Assembly: GCA_003260075.1 (NCBI GenBank)
Contig: QLIY01000016.1
Span: 266,926-330,925, forward strand
Length of the DNA stretch: 64,000 nucleotides
Direction: 5' to 3'
Source of the DNA: Phallusia mammillata
Taxonomy: Eukaryota > Chordata > Ascidiacea > Phlebobranchia > Ascidiidae
Shown: piece after piece, positions 1 to 14,300 of the stretch
Layout: each line of letters opens with the position of its first letter
Position numbering within the stretch: the first letter of the stretch is position 1
Program-made: the position numbers and the translations under genes
Notes under the pieces: generated by a model
Seen by the model: only the letters and a program-made list of their open reading frames with translations
Databases searched by the model: none
What the model was told of the DNA's origin: nothing

Positions 1-138
1 ATATTTCAATACTACAAAGCACGACACGGCTTTTCGGCATAAAACAAATTAAGGGTTTAAAATGCATGTTATGATAGTCCAGCAGTACACGTTTGCAAAC
101 GGAAAACGTTCCAATCAAATTTAAAAAGCAGCACTTAC

Positions 139-677
139 CCTGACAGCAGTACGCAAATTCCCGCTTTCAAACTTGGAATCGAACTTCAGCGAGGGAGATG
201 AATTTTCCTCCGCCATCTCCCACTCCTCTTTCACCTCCTGCTCTTCGGGAGCATCCCCATTTGTGAGATGCGGCAATTTCTCAACGCCTTCTACACTTCG
301 ACCAATGGCAGCTGGCCACGTATCATCAGAAACTGTTGTAGATGTTGATTCGACTTCAAGGGCATCTTTGTGTTTTGGTACTGGTTCCAGTCCAGTGGGT
401 ATGGTTACGTGCGTTTCAGGATAGCCGTTGGAGGGCGCACGCACGTCGCATTTGTAGATACGACCGTTGGTAAACTCAGTATTTAGGGTAAAGTGTTGTT
501 GGTGGTTTTGGTGCTGTTGCGGTTCCGGGTAAACAGCCCGATTTATGAGCTGCGGGGGGGGGGGAGTGTTGTTGGTGATTTTGGTGCTGTTGCGGTTCCG
601 GGTAAACAGCCCGATTTATGAGCTGCTCTGGATTGAGGAAACGAGCCACGTCTTCCAGAACTTTGCTTTTGATTAGT
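139..677 (-). CDS. AGTPBP1: AGTPBP1 exon 16, frame broken by a 73-nt duplication
   Basis: The exon reads from RLIKSKVLEDVARFLNPEQL through a Gln/His-rich patch (PEPQQHQNHQQH), a Ser/Thr/Glu-rich linker, and ends with SKFESGNLRTAVR, the segment that leads into the catalytic half in the CCP family. The acceptor is at 678-680 and the donor GTAAGT at 133-138. Positions 492-553 and 565-626 are a 62-bp direct repeat with one mismatch, separated by 11 G (554-564). The extra 73 nt shifts the frame. Removing one copy plus the G run leaves 466 nt, which exactly fits the incoming phase 2 and outgoing phase 0. The insertion is therefore almost certainly not real. Confidence 0.85.
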
Positions 678-3600
678 CTGTCCAAATGACGAAAAATGTG
701 TTGAATTTTGCACGCAGTTAGTTATGGAATTATTGAATTGGTAAAACATAGTAATTAAAATCGATTTTCTTCTGCTTTTTAAGCCTCGTCGAACTTAATT
801 TTTGCATTGTTTTTAACGCCTCGGCGCATTTAAGATTTTATAATCTTGAAACAAATAAAATAAATGTACTCAAGTTGATGAGCCTAAGAGTACAGATGTA
901 TAATGTCCAGCAAAAAGCAACACATACAACTGCATGCACAGTTAGTTCAAAATTTGGATTAAATTCATTACTCTGACTCCGGCTTAAACCAAAAACAGTA
1001 GCCTACTTTCATGTTTGACAAGTTATTGCAGTTTTTTTTAAACAAAATCGACTCCAACCACAGAATATTTACCATTTCGAGTTTTGACTCAATAAAGGTC
1101 AAATAATTCGTTCATGTCCAATTACAGTAATTGCAGTATTTTCTGGGTTAAACTGTCGTTTTTACCTCTGCACATTTCTCTTGTTGGCTTGGGGTTCGGG
1201 TTTCGATGGAGGGAGATTCCCCCACTGATCGGCAAGAGATAATCGGTTTCTATCTTCTTTTACTGAAACCGTTTCAGTAGCAAGTTGGCAAATGTTGCGA
1301 ATCAGTTCAGCGTGTTCAGCGTTGAGACCTGGAAAATTTTGTTGTTTTTGCGTTTACGAAATTCATTTGGTTTGATCAGCAGAAAAAATTAAAGTGTAGT
1401 ACTGTTTTGTTGTGTTAGAAAAAAAAATCATTTTTATTTAATTTTAAATAACATGGAATTTTAACAATGCAAGTCTTAAGACTTGAGTATCAACTTAAGT
1501 AACGCCCAAAGTGGATTAAGTCTAAACTCAGGTCAGGTCTTAAGTGGTTAAATTTTAACTGAAGTCATAAGTGATTTTGAATTTCACTCAAGTCAATCTT
1601 ATATTCTTACTTAAGTCAAGTTTGAATCTTAAGTCAAGTTTGAATCCTATAATCAGTGGTGGGATTCAATCTTTTTGTCAGCCGGTTCTATTACAAAAGT
1701 CATATTTTTCAGCCCGTTCCATTACAAACAGATCATTGACAGTAACCAGTAATGCTAACCGGTTCGCTGATTGCATTAAATTTCGTGAGACGGTTCTATA
1801 GCACCGATGCGAACCGGCTGAATCCCACCACTGCCTATAACCCCAGTTAACAAATTCAATGGTAATAATGTCAGAGTTAAGAGTCGTCTCAAGTCAAAAC
1901 AGGTCACATTATGTCATCTGAAACGCGAAAAAAGGGGCAATATCATATTTACCGTCTTGAAATCGTTCGAGTTCGTAATCTTCGCGTTGAAATCCGTTGG
2001 AAATATGAGGCAAGTTCACTTGTTTCTGCACATCTAAAAACAAAAATAAGTGCAAACTTTTATGAATCACAATACAAGCTCACATGAATTTTTTTAAAAC
2101 ACTTCACAAAAAACTATAGGACGGGCTGCGCTTTTCAGGTACGGGTTTGAAGTAAAACAATGTGCTAGATTCGTGCCTGTCTTCACAATCGGGTTTATTT
2201 GTGCTGCAATTTTAACATATATCAGACCTAATTGAGAAGTTGTTTTAAAAAGTTTTAGGGATTTGGGCTTGTACTTTCAGGTTAGAGCCTCATGAGCAGA
2301 GTTTTTTTTAAGGCAAAAGTTTTTTTTTTTCTTTTTAAGGCAAATTTCTCCAGCGGTTTCTCAAAATTTGGACTTGCAACTACAGTAGAACTACTACAAC
2401 TACAACTACAGTACTTGCGGTCTCTTGAAACTACTTAGCGGTCACCCAAACCAAACCTTAAAAAAAACCTGGCTCATGAGTACTTATACCCACTCATACA
2501 TCTGCATTAACCTTTTTAATCAATTAAAACAACAGCAGGCCCGTTTAGTTTGTGTTAGCAAATCCCTCATAAATTCTTCACGTCTGCGTACACCGATGTA
2601 AAATTTGATCAAATCTTAGGTTGGGAACCATTGACAACGATTCGTTAAAAATAGAAGTACTGCCCTCTGGTGGGATTCGAACCCATGACAGCAATTTGCA
2701 AGTTATCAACCATAAGAATTTGGCCATAAACGAACCTGTCTGATTCTTTTCCCAGGCCATCGTCGGTAGAGGGCGCGCTAATCTCTCATCTCCGCAACTC
2801 ATGTTCACTTGCTGGTGTTGTTGTCCGTTTCTAAGCGACGTCGGTTGCTTAGCAACGTAACTTGCTGACGAAGAGTTTGTGTTTTGATGATAAGAACTTG
2901 TCTAAAACAAAAAGACAATAAAATAAAAAAAATTTTTGTTTACGACTAAAAAACATTTCTTTTCTTCACTTTCCGCTTTTTCACAAAGATTCGGTTTCGG
3001 CCAAACAATTTGTTGCGATAAAACAAACTGAATATTTTACAAACACAAATTTAAAGCGTAAATCGTGTCATTTCTGTTTAATAAGAAATCCCACAATTTT
3101 TCAAACTACGCCACAACTAAACGTTTCATGTCAAATGCGTAGCGTACGACTTCGCGTGACGTCATAAACGATTCGGTTGATTCGGACAAATTTATTCTGC
3201 AAAACTTCACAGTATTCGGTTTGGGCCGAACCGAAACGAAGCCGATTCAGTACATCTCTAGTATTTACTGCATAAGCATTTTAGTGGATTAAATTAGGGA
3301 AAAAACACCTATTTTTTTTGGCAAAACACCTACCTCTCGCTGGGCCATCTTCTGTCTATCAGCGACACCTAGGGTCTGAAGAGCGGTCGATACGTTGGTG
3401 ACGTCACAAGGCAGCTCCCACGGGTTACAATTGTCGCTGTTGTTAAGCAAGGGTAGCAACGTGCCGAGTGCACTGAGGTTAGGGTCACTGTAATGTCCGA
3501 ACTGCCTCTGCTTCACAATGGTTGGTTTACCGACTTCACCGCTGGAGTGCGGACGGTGGGACGAATCCATGTCAATCCAATTTGCAGCATCTGGTGTCAA

Positions 3601-6600
3601 CTGCAGAAGCAATATGTGAGATTGAGTTTCAACCGAGAGGGACGCAATTAAAAATTGACCAAGGTTTGAAAATCATGACGTCATCAGGTGGTGACGTCAC
3701 AAACAATCAAAAACACTAAAGACGGACTTAGAAAGTAGATTGATAAGAATTTTTTCAGTAGGTGCCCATGTATTATGTGGTTTAAATTCTTTTACAATTT
3801 TGTACAATATGAATAATAGCGATTGTAAAAAATGCTTGGAATGAAATGTATTTACTGTATGCAAGCTCTTTGGTCAAAATCATCAACAAATATTAACATT
3901 ACTTTACAAAATTTGTGGTTCATATTACCACAAAGTTTTCAGAATGCCAACAAAAAGGTAAATAAAAAAAAAATATATTTTATGGGAAAACTGGTTTGCG
4001 GTACACTTATAAATTCATTTAGCAGATAAAAACTTGATAAAACTTGGATTATAGCACTTTGTAACTTACTGGAAACTCTTGAAGTTCGGGAAAGGGGGGG
4101 GGGGGCACAAAGTTTTCAGAATGCCAACAAAAATGTATAAACACACAAAAAAACATTATTTTATGGGGAAACTGGTTTGCGGTACAACTACAAATTCATT
4201 TAGCAGATAAAAACTTGATAAAACTTAGATTATAGCACTTTGTAACTTACTGGAAACTCTTGAAGTTCGGGAAAGTATTTCTCGTACATTTTCAAGTCCT
4301 CGTGAGTTCGCTGTTTGGGGAAAGCACCCGTTTCCTTGTCACTTGCTTGTGACAACTTCGAAATCTGTAGCGTAATGCAAATTGGACATGCTGCAACAAA
4401 ACTACTGAAAACGTTTTCGCTTCTTATGTTCTTCGTAAAATTATAAGGGAACATTAGGGCGTCAACATTAATGAAATAAATAAGAAATGCGGCTTTTGAA
4501 TACATTGTCAATTTTTATGTAATATTCTTTGTTTCATGATTAATCACATACACACTTCGGCACACTTACAATTGAGTCACATCTGTATTTTTTGGCATTT
4601 TACAACATAACCGATTTAGCCAGCGGAAACGAAAGGTGTACATAAGAATAGGTGTATGTAAGAATTAGTAAATTAATGCGCCTTTTTGAGGTACTAAACG
4701 ACAAATAAATACAAAAAACGTGATGCACACTTGTTAAATTTAATCAAAAAAACCTAAAAGCTAAAATTGTATGCCGCCTTCCCGCAAGACAATGCATAGC
4801 CCAACAGTGGAAAACCAGCTAGAATGCATTTGAACTAAGCATCTTACTGAGTAGGTAGAATCTCTTCTCTTGCAGGGTGCAGTGTCTTCAGCATCTTCCT
4901 GCTCCTGTGGAGTATGAGAAAGATTCCCTTCTTCCTCATCGTCATCAAATGCGTCATCATCCTCGCTTTCGTCATCTGACAGTGGACAAAAATTGGTAAN
5001 CAAAAACTCATGGGTCCCCACACATGCAAAGTTGATTGCGTAACATGCATTGTAAACGAGTATTGCTCTTCCGGCAAATCTGGAATAATCAACCGACGTT
5101 TCTGCAACATGCGATTATATTGATGAAGGCGTCTCTTATGGGACGTGTAAACGGCGGTTGTTTAATATAGAAATGCTGGAAGAGCAATACTAGTTTATGT
5201 ATTTCTGTATCAGAAACAATATGTTACTATTTGAATCACGTTTGACGTTTGCACAAATTATATTTTATGTTATCGTTTCCGAAAAAAAATTCTGCTTTAG
5301 GCCACAAGATTTAATCGTTTTAACAACGGAATTTCCATAAAATTCAAGTTTTCAACAAAAGATAGTATATTGGGCCCTGGAAGGAAAGGGATCTTTGGAA
5401 TTCTGTATAAGAGACCAAGATTATATAACGGCGAAATCGACATTACTACCAGTACATTATAAAACAAAAAACTCATTTAAGTTTTCTGAAGCCTTTAAGC
5501 AGTGGTTCTCAACTCGTTTCAGGCCATGGACCACTGGTCCAATAAAAATAATATCGTGGACCATTTGGTTTTTTGAGCAAGATCGAATTACGCATACAAA
5601 ACTACTATTTGGACTTGAAACATAGTTGTTTAAAACCGATTTTCAAGAAGTGAGATACAATTATTTTAGCTAACATTTTAATACTCTTTCAAAATGTAAT
5701 ATGCAATCATCTCTAGTTTATCACCAAACTTAGTGGACGTCCTGTGGACCACCCAAAAATCATCATGGATCACCAGTTGAGAACCAATGCCTTAGGGCTT
5801 ATACAAACCGAAGCACTCCGTTGAGCTGGTGGACTCTGATCTACGTCTCCCAGGAAGTCGAAAGCGGAAAGTACAATGCGAGTTGGTGACAGGGAGGCGA
5901 CATTTCTTCTGGCAACGTCGAAGTATGAGAGTAGCAACAGAAAGTAGGGATTCGACCGATTTATTAGTTGCTGAGCCGCTCACTGTATAGGAAATACAGT
6001 GTAGCATGCATTCAATCACTGTGTACTCAAAAGTGATACCGATTGCTTATGTGCTACATGCAGTTGGTTTGTAAATTGATGTGTCATGCATGCAGGGTTA
6101 CATTATAGGTTTATGGCACACATTGATTGCTTATAATCATGTAGGCTATATTTGAAATCGCGTTTTCCGGTTAAAACGTTAGGGGATATTGCAGAAGCAT
6201 TTTAATTTGGTCTGCTGCGACACACAGAAATGGGAAGTCATTATTTGCAACGCAAGGTAGGGAAATTAGCGGCAAAAAGCTATGATTGATATATTCTTGT
6301 TTAGCAAAGTTGATTTTGGTTTTGCTCTAATATATAATGGATTTAGTACCAAACAAAAGCATATGATTAAATGCAAAACACCATATAATTCGTAAACTAA
6401 AGACAGTGCACACTGTCTTCTCATTAGTGCAGCCAGGGTTTTTTTAAGGTTTGGTTTGGGTGACCGCTAAGTAGTTTTAAAGGTTTTTTTTTAAGGTTTG
6501 GTTTGGGTGACCGCTAAGTAGTTTTAAGAGACTTTTTTTTAAGGTTTGGTTTGGGTGACTGCTAAGTAGTTTTAAAGACCCAAGTGTTTCATTTAAATAC

Positions 6601-9600
6601 CAAAAAATAGCCATATTTGCTTTTGGGAAACCGCTGGAGAAATTTGAACACCTTAAAAAACACTGAGTGCAGCTGGTGTTAAGACATTTTCTTATATGGG
6701 CTAATGTAAACGTCCCTCCAGCTTGTTGGGAATAGCAAGCTGAAAAGTCATGTCTCACCAAATCTGTTCCATGCCACAAACAGGCATAAACCACATGAGA
6801 AGCTGGTGCATTGTCTGCAGCTTAACTATTATGCAATATCTCGATGCTTTTAGTTAAACCAAATAAATAAATTTCACATTTTAGGTGCCAGAGGATTATC
6901 AGTACGACCACTGCAAAAAATCAAAATCTTACTTCATGACTTAATGAGAGGGGCCGAAAACTAACTAACAAACAAAAAAATACGTACATAAAATCATTAA
7001 GAGTTATGCCAGTCAGTTTCAGCCTAAATCAAGTATAAAATTCTGTGATCCTATTTCACACCTGTGGTTTAGCCAAGGGAACGCTTCCTTATGCATATTT
7101 TACACAGGAATGACGTGCGTTGAAACGAGAGGTGCTAATGTTAACATGCATAATGTAGCTGTGTAAACACGTCTTTGCGAAAAGACTGCGCAAACGCATG
7201 CAAATACAAGTATTCTGACATGTGTATATATGTGCAGTAAGCAGCTATGTATAGAACCAAGTAAAGGCAATAAAAACTGCAGTGTTGCCAGATTCTTAAA
7301 AAACGCCAGGCTGCCTGTCAAAACTCGCCTTATAAAACCGCAACTGCTAATTTATGCTACAACAAGCCAAAAACAAGCCTAATGTGATCATCATTCAATT
7401 GCTTGTATAGACGGATAAAGGTAAAAAAAAACAAAAAAAACATCGCGTTTTAGAAAAGCCGCCCAAAAAAAAAACGCAACCCGCAATTTGAGGCCAGAAA
7501 CCAGTCAAATTTGGCGGGTAAATCGCCACCCTGGCAACTCTGCAAAACAGTTTACAACAAAAGCAACCTCCATTTAAAAGGTCATTTTTTACAGTTTGAA
7601 CAACTTACCAGCCAAATAATCCTTGCACGAAGCGTAGAGAACTTCAATTCCACCTGCTTCGATAAACGAGCGTCTTCCAAATTCTAAATGATAAAAAAAC
7701 TTTAAAATTAACGAAACATTTCCTTTTGCACGTTAGGCCGTGGCTGTGTGATACAGTGGTTTGCATTTGTGGCTTTACCGAGCTCCAGTCGTGGGTTCGA
7801 ATCTCTTATTAATCTGGTGTTTGGGTCTACGCCAGGGGTGTCCAAACTTTTTTTGATAGGGGCCAATTTTTACCAGATGAAGACGCCCGCGAGCCAACGT
7901 TTTTTTAGAATCAGAACACAAATATACGGGATTTAAGGAAACTGTGGGGTATTGTTGCGTCATCACCATGTACACTTTCTTTTTAACCGGTAAATAAAGT
8001 TCCATGGAAAGTTTTGGCGTGAAGTCGCCAAAACCCCCAAAACGTAATCCAAACTATGGCAGTACATACCCAACACAGTTTGAACAAACAGCCGAGGGCC
8101 ACGTGAAATGCCGCCTGGGGCCGCATTTGGACACCCCTGGTCTACGCCTTTCCGCCTCAAAATGCTTGGGATAAAAACTGGGTTTCAACCATAATGGTAA
8201 GCAAACCCAAAACCGGGGGTCTACCCGTATTTTTTTGATGTAAATCTCAAAAGTTAGATTTCTTAAGGCGCAATTACGATAAAAACGCGGCCTATGGTCC
8301 AAACTAGACCCGAAAGATGCTTGTTTTATTCAAACTTAAGCCCGAATTGCGGCCCTATTTATTATGATTCAATACTCTTGTTTATGCGAAAAGTCTTCGG
8401 TTCATAACCTTGTTTGTGTTTCAAAGACTGGCGACTGATTTACGATGTTAACGTATAAGCTGGATTGCATTTGTCTGGTCGGAAGCAATGACCGAAAGAG
8501 TTTTTCAGAACAGAACTGTTGATCTGTGGGCTATTATTAGCACGCTGGGGGAAACCAAGCAGGAAATAAGATAACTGTTTTCGGTTATGCTGTTGTAATT
8601 TGCGCTAAGCATAAAATAGTTATGTTGTTTTAGCAAAGGGTATATGCGTCTGTATAAGCCTTGCGATTATTATCATAAGTTTTAAGCACGCACATCCGCC
8701 ACAAAAACGATTTAAATCTCGTCTAATGACCCTTGACCAAAAGTAAAAAAAACTGGTCATTTTATCGTTTAAGTGCTGTACACACTGCAAGCTGCAAAGC
8801 CTACGGCGGCATTCGAATCCCCGAAAGAAGCTTATCCGAGAAAAGCGTTCCAATAGCTGAATTACAGACCACATGTTGCTTTTTTAAGAGCCAGCGCAAG
8901 CCTAATTGGCACAGAGTCACAGCATGTTTATTATGGGCGTGACATCCAACAATGTATGCCGACGATTTGGTAACGTTTCTTCTGGTCGTTAGGATGTTTC
9001 AAACATTTGTACATCTATACAATTTACATATCTGGCCTCAACCAATCTTTTATTATGTTTTACGCAAAAGTAATGAATATTTTGGAACACTATATACGGA
9101 TCTGTTCATAAGTTTAATGGTGAAAATAACGGCCCAAATAGACGTTAAAAGCGACATGCTTTATTGTTCAAACGTTTCGGCAAATGCTCATGCCATCATC
9201 AGTGATANAATCTTATCACACTTTTTCAACTTTGGTCAACCCATATATACCTCTTGGTACCCCTGTGACTGATATGGTGCACATAGGCGTCGATTTTTTA
9301 GCATAAATTTTCCTTTGTGGGGTGGCGAAATTCAGTAAAGTCGTTTTTACGTGATCAAAACACTCTAGGTTACACGTTAGGATTTGTAGACGGTGTTTGC
9401 GGTTATTGGCGTACATTACTCTGCACGCAATCTTGCTTAACTTGGATATAACACCTATAAAGTTACTTCACATTCACAAATCGTCCATCTAGTAGGGAAG
9501 TTATGGTGTCATAATACGTTAGTGATGTAATCACAGCAGCGTACACCGGTTCGAACTGGGCAGCGTTATTAATTCGTAAAAAGTAGTGTGTTTCAAAACG

Positions 9601-11254
9601 TAACATAACGCACAAAACGCAAACGTGGCTTGTAATACTTAAATAGGGAAATGTAAATTTATTTCACAAGTTCAAGTTTGCAAAAGTATCGAATCGGCAT
9701 TGCAGTTTCGACACGAAATTTGCGCACATGAGCAATTCTATTTCCCGCGCTTAGAAATAGAACACTGTGTAACAATATAATCCCAAACTGCCAATTAACA
9801 TCCAGACTACATGAAAACGTAAAAATTGCCATTGTTACGTCATAAGTTTTGTGCAGACTTGCTACGGAGGAGCAAATTTGACGAAAATCACTGGAGCGAG
9901 TANNNNNNNNNNNNNNNNNNNNNNNNNNNNNNNNNNNNNNNNNNNNNNNNNNNNNNNNNNNNNNNNNNNNNNNNNNNNNNNNNNNNNNNNNNNNNNNNNN
10001 NNNNNNNNNNNNNNNNNNNNNNNNNNNNNNNNNNNNNNNNNNNNNNNNNNNNNNNNNNNNNNNNNNNNNNNNNNNNNNNNNNNNNNNNNNNNNNNNNNNN
10101 NNNNNNNNNNNNNNNNNNNNNNNNNNNNNNNNNNNNNNNNNNNNNNNNNNNNNNNNNNNNNNNNNNNNNNNNNNNNNNNNNNNNNNNNNNNNNNNNNNNN
10201 NNNNNNNNNNNNNNNNNNNNNNNNNNNNNNNNNNNNNNNNNNNNNNNNNNNNNNNNNNNNNNNNNNNNNNNNNNNNNNNNNNNNNNNNNNNNNNNNNNNN
10301 NNNNNNNNNNNNNNNNNNNNNNNNNNNNNNNNNNNNNNNNNNNNNNNNNNNNNNNNNNNNNNNNNNNNNNNNNNNNNNNNNNNNNNNNNNNNNNNNNNNN
10401 NNNNNNNNNNNNNNNNNNNNNNNNNNNNNNNNNNNNNNNNNNNNNNNNNNNNNNNNNNNNNNNNNNNNNNNNNNNNNNNNNNNNNNNNNNNNNNNNNNNN
10501 NNNNNNNNNNNNNNNNNNNNNNNNNNNNNNNNNNNNNNNNNNNNNNNNNNNNNNNNNNNNNNNNNNNNNNNNNNNNNNNNNNNNNNNNNNNNNNNNNNNN
10601 NNNNNNNNNNNNNNNNNNNNNNNNNNNNNNNNNNNNNNNNNNNNNNNNNNNNNNNNNNNNNNNNNNNNNNNNNNNNNNNNNNNNNNNNNNNNNNNNNNNN
10701 NNNNNNNNNNNNNNNNNNTTTTTATCTATCGTTTTTATGCGACGCTTGTTTCGCACCTTTTTATCATTCTTTTATGCGACTAAAGTGTATATAACTGGGT
10801 GCAATTGATGTGGCCTTCATATCACTGATGATGGCATGAGCATTTGCCGAAACGTTTGAACAATAAAGCATGTCGCTTTTAACGTCTATTTGGGCCGTTA
10901 TTTTCACCAGTAATGAATATTAATTTCTAAACGCGAAAAACCAAAAACCTAGCGAGTTTAAAAATGAACTTGATAGTTTTGTTGGGCTAAAAATGCGAAA
11001 CTAATGTTTTTCATAAAAAAAACCGATTAAGTGGTGGTAAGAATCTTATCACACTTTTTCAACTTTGGTCAACCCATATATACCTCTTGGTACCCCTGTG
11101 ACTGATATGGTGCACATAGGCGTCGATTTTTAAGCATAAATTTTCCTTTGTGGGGTGGCGAAATTCAGTAAAGTCGTTTTTACGTGATCAAAACACTCTA
11201 GGTTACACGTTAGGATTTGTAGACGGTGTTTGCGGTTATTGGCAAGGAATAAAC

Positions 11255-11307
<53 letters not shown>

Positions 11308-14300
11308 CAATCTTGCTTAACTTGGATATAACACCTATAAAGTTACTTCACATCCACAAATGGTCCATCTAGTTGGGAAGTTATGGTGTCACAATACGTT
11401 AGTGATGTAATCACAGCAGCGTACACCGGTTCGAACTGGGCAGCGTTATTAATTCGTAAAAAGTAGTGTGTTTCAAAACGTAACGTAACGCACAAAACGC
11501 AAACGTGGAATACTTAAATAGGGAAATGTAAATTTATTTCACATGTTCAAGTTTGCAAAAGTATCGAATCGGCATTGCAGTTCGACACGAAATTTGCGCA
11601 CATGAGCAATTCTATTTCCCGCGCTTAGAAATGGAACACTGTGTAACAATATACTCCCAAACTGCCAATTAACACCCAGACTACACGAAAACGTGAAAAT
11701 TGCCATTGTTACGTCATAAGTTTTGTGCAGACTTGCTACGGAGGAGCAAATTTGACGAAAATCACTGGAGCGAGTAGCGCAAAGTGGGTTTCCCCCATGC
11801 GTTGTTCAAAAACAACAAAGGTTTTGCGTAGCTTGCTNTTTGCATAGCTTGCTTTGCACATGCTCGAAATATACCGACCATTTGAAAGAGCGCATGTAAA
11901 TGTAAGAAACGCATATCTGCAATGCACGAATGTAAACACGGCCAAACAATTTCTGGGGTGGCAGCATAGCTTTTTTATAATGGCTGCCACCCCAGCGATT
12001 TTCAGTGGGGAGGCACGCCACCCCTGCCACCCCGGGAATCGACGCCTATGATGGTGCACCCAGGGGTTCGTCGTGCATCAAGTTTGATAAGTGTGGATTA
12101 AAACATAATTTGGAACCTAAGTTTACTGTATATATATAATTGGGCATTTACTTCCGGATGGGTCGAACTTACTTAGCACTGCGGTATTCTTGACGATGTT
12201 GAGTAGGGATTTCCTCACAGCAACATGACGGTTGGCTCGAAAATCGACTTTGTGATATTCCCGATGCATGGAAAGCATATGCGGGGTGATACTGAGGGCC
12301 ACAGCACGAGACGCGTTGGCTTCTGCAACCAAAAAACACATAGCACTTGTATACCAAAGAATATGGCATGTACAGAAGAGATACATTTGGATTCATTTAA
12401 TGTAAAGGTGACAAAAATGTGAAATAACTTGGTTTACGGAAAGACAACATCTATCTTTACGAAATGGGGTTTAAAGATAAATAAAAACGTGTGTAAATGC
12501 TGTACAAGTATAACTCCCATTTACATCATATATTACATTGCAAGAAGCTACTAAATTACATTGTTAAACAACTTTATTCTTAATTTTTAGGGGTCTAGTC
12601 ACTAGACACTAGACTCTAGTGTTTCTAGTTATGCATGCGTTTGAAACTTTTTTGGTCATACCAATTAGAAACTAGAAGGGTGGCTTAGCACATATTGCCC
12701 TTGCATTTACACTATAACCTATTTTAAAACATAAATATATTTCCTATGCTTATTTTGTATTGGGTCCCATATTAGCCATCTTCTTTTATTACTTTAGTCG
12801 TTTCTGCAGGCAAAAACTCATGGGTCCCCACACATGCAAAGTTGAAAATAATGCAATTCAGGAGATAACCATGAGAAAGTCGGGTGTTGTCAGGTAAAAC
12901 ACAGTGATCGGCACTGGGCTTAAATAATAATACTATAAAATTAGATTTACCCCAGATATTGTTTGAAGTTTGTCCTATTTAACGTTTTAAAAAACTGATC
13001 CATTTTAGGGGGCGAGCGGGGTAAATACTGGGGTTATCAACAAAAACAAAGTGGGATGCACATCTACATGAATATATCTACCATCTGTGTAAATTTCAGC
13101 CAAATCCATCAATCGTTTGATGGAAAAACGAGTCGGACAAACTTTGGGTAGAAAAAAAAAAGAAGAAAGAAAAACAAAAAAAACAAAAACAATTCGAGTA
13201 AAATCAATATGTGTCCCCTTCAGGGAAGGGGACCCATAACTAATGGTGTATGTTTAATAATAAAGGAAAGAAAATGCCAACAAAGAAACAAGTAATGACT
13301 AAAACCAGTATTTCCTAAATGGCCAAGCACATGATGAAAGACATTGTGGTCACCCAATGCACTGGCACAAACACCCAACAGGAAATAGCTATTCGGTTTT
13401 CAGACCAGGGGGGGGGGCAAGAAACAAGTAATGACTAAAACCAGTATTTCCTAAATGGCTAAGCACATGATGAAAGACATTGTGGTCACCCAATGCACAC
13501 TGGCACAAACACCCAACAGGAAATAGCTATTCGGTTTTCAGACCATAAGGAAATAATGCCAAGATCACAGCAATGTTGTGTTGAAATGATATTTCAAACC
13601 CTTTATGTTTGCCATTTTATGCGCCTCCGGGGGACGGGTGCAATCTTTGCGAAAGTTGTAGTCAAAAACAGTAAATATGAACTTACTTGAATGACGAATT
13701 AGTAGATTCAAGGCAGCTAAGGAGGTTCTGCAATAAAAATGTTGTTCATTTTTGTGTAAAACAGATCAAATCTTTAGAATTGTACGGAACCCAAAAGTAC
13801 AAGCCCAAAACCGAATCGGCTCCAAAAGTTTGATTGACAGCCTATTAATAAAGCAGACATACACAATGGACAACGGCTTACGCACGACGTTTTATGGCTG
13901 ATGGACCATCCAGCAACTAACTCTTTAGCTAGGTAATTTTATTTATTTTAATTACGGACATGTCAGCGATGTAAAGTTCGGCCCGAATCAAGTCCGTTAG
14001 TTAAACAATCCTAAGCCCAAATCCAGCCCGACATACGACTATGGAACTCATTAATGTGTACATACTTCAAAGGTATTGGATGCTTTCTAGTCAAGCTTGT
14101 TGCTACTTTAAATAGAACATTGACAGCTCCCGCCCGTCCAAGTAAGCTTGCATTCGACGAAGCTTGAAAAAAAATAGAATTATTACCCTAATTTTTCATA
14201 CTAATGTTGTCATAAAATTCATCACACACTTCAAAACACAACAGTTTTAAGATCAGTTGTAAGGCAATACTTAAGTTTACAACATGTAAGGAAATAAATG

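Noticed and set aside
9659-10794. Long open frames of more than 300 codons
   Set aside because: Almost all codons are n from the assembly gap.
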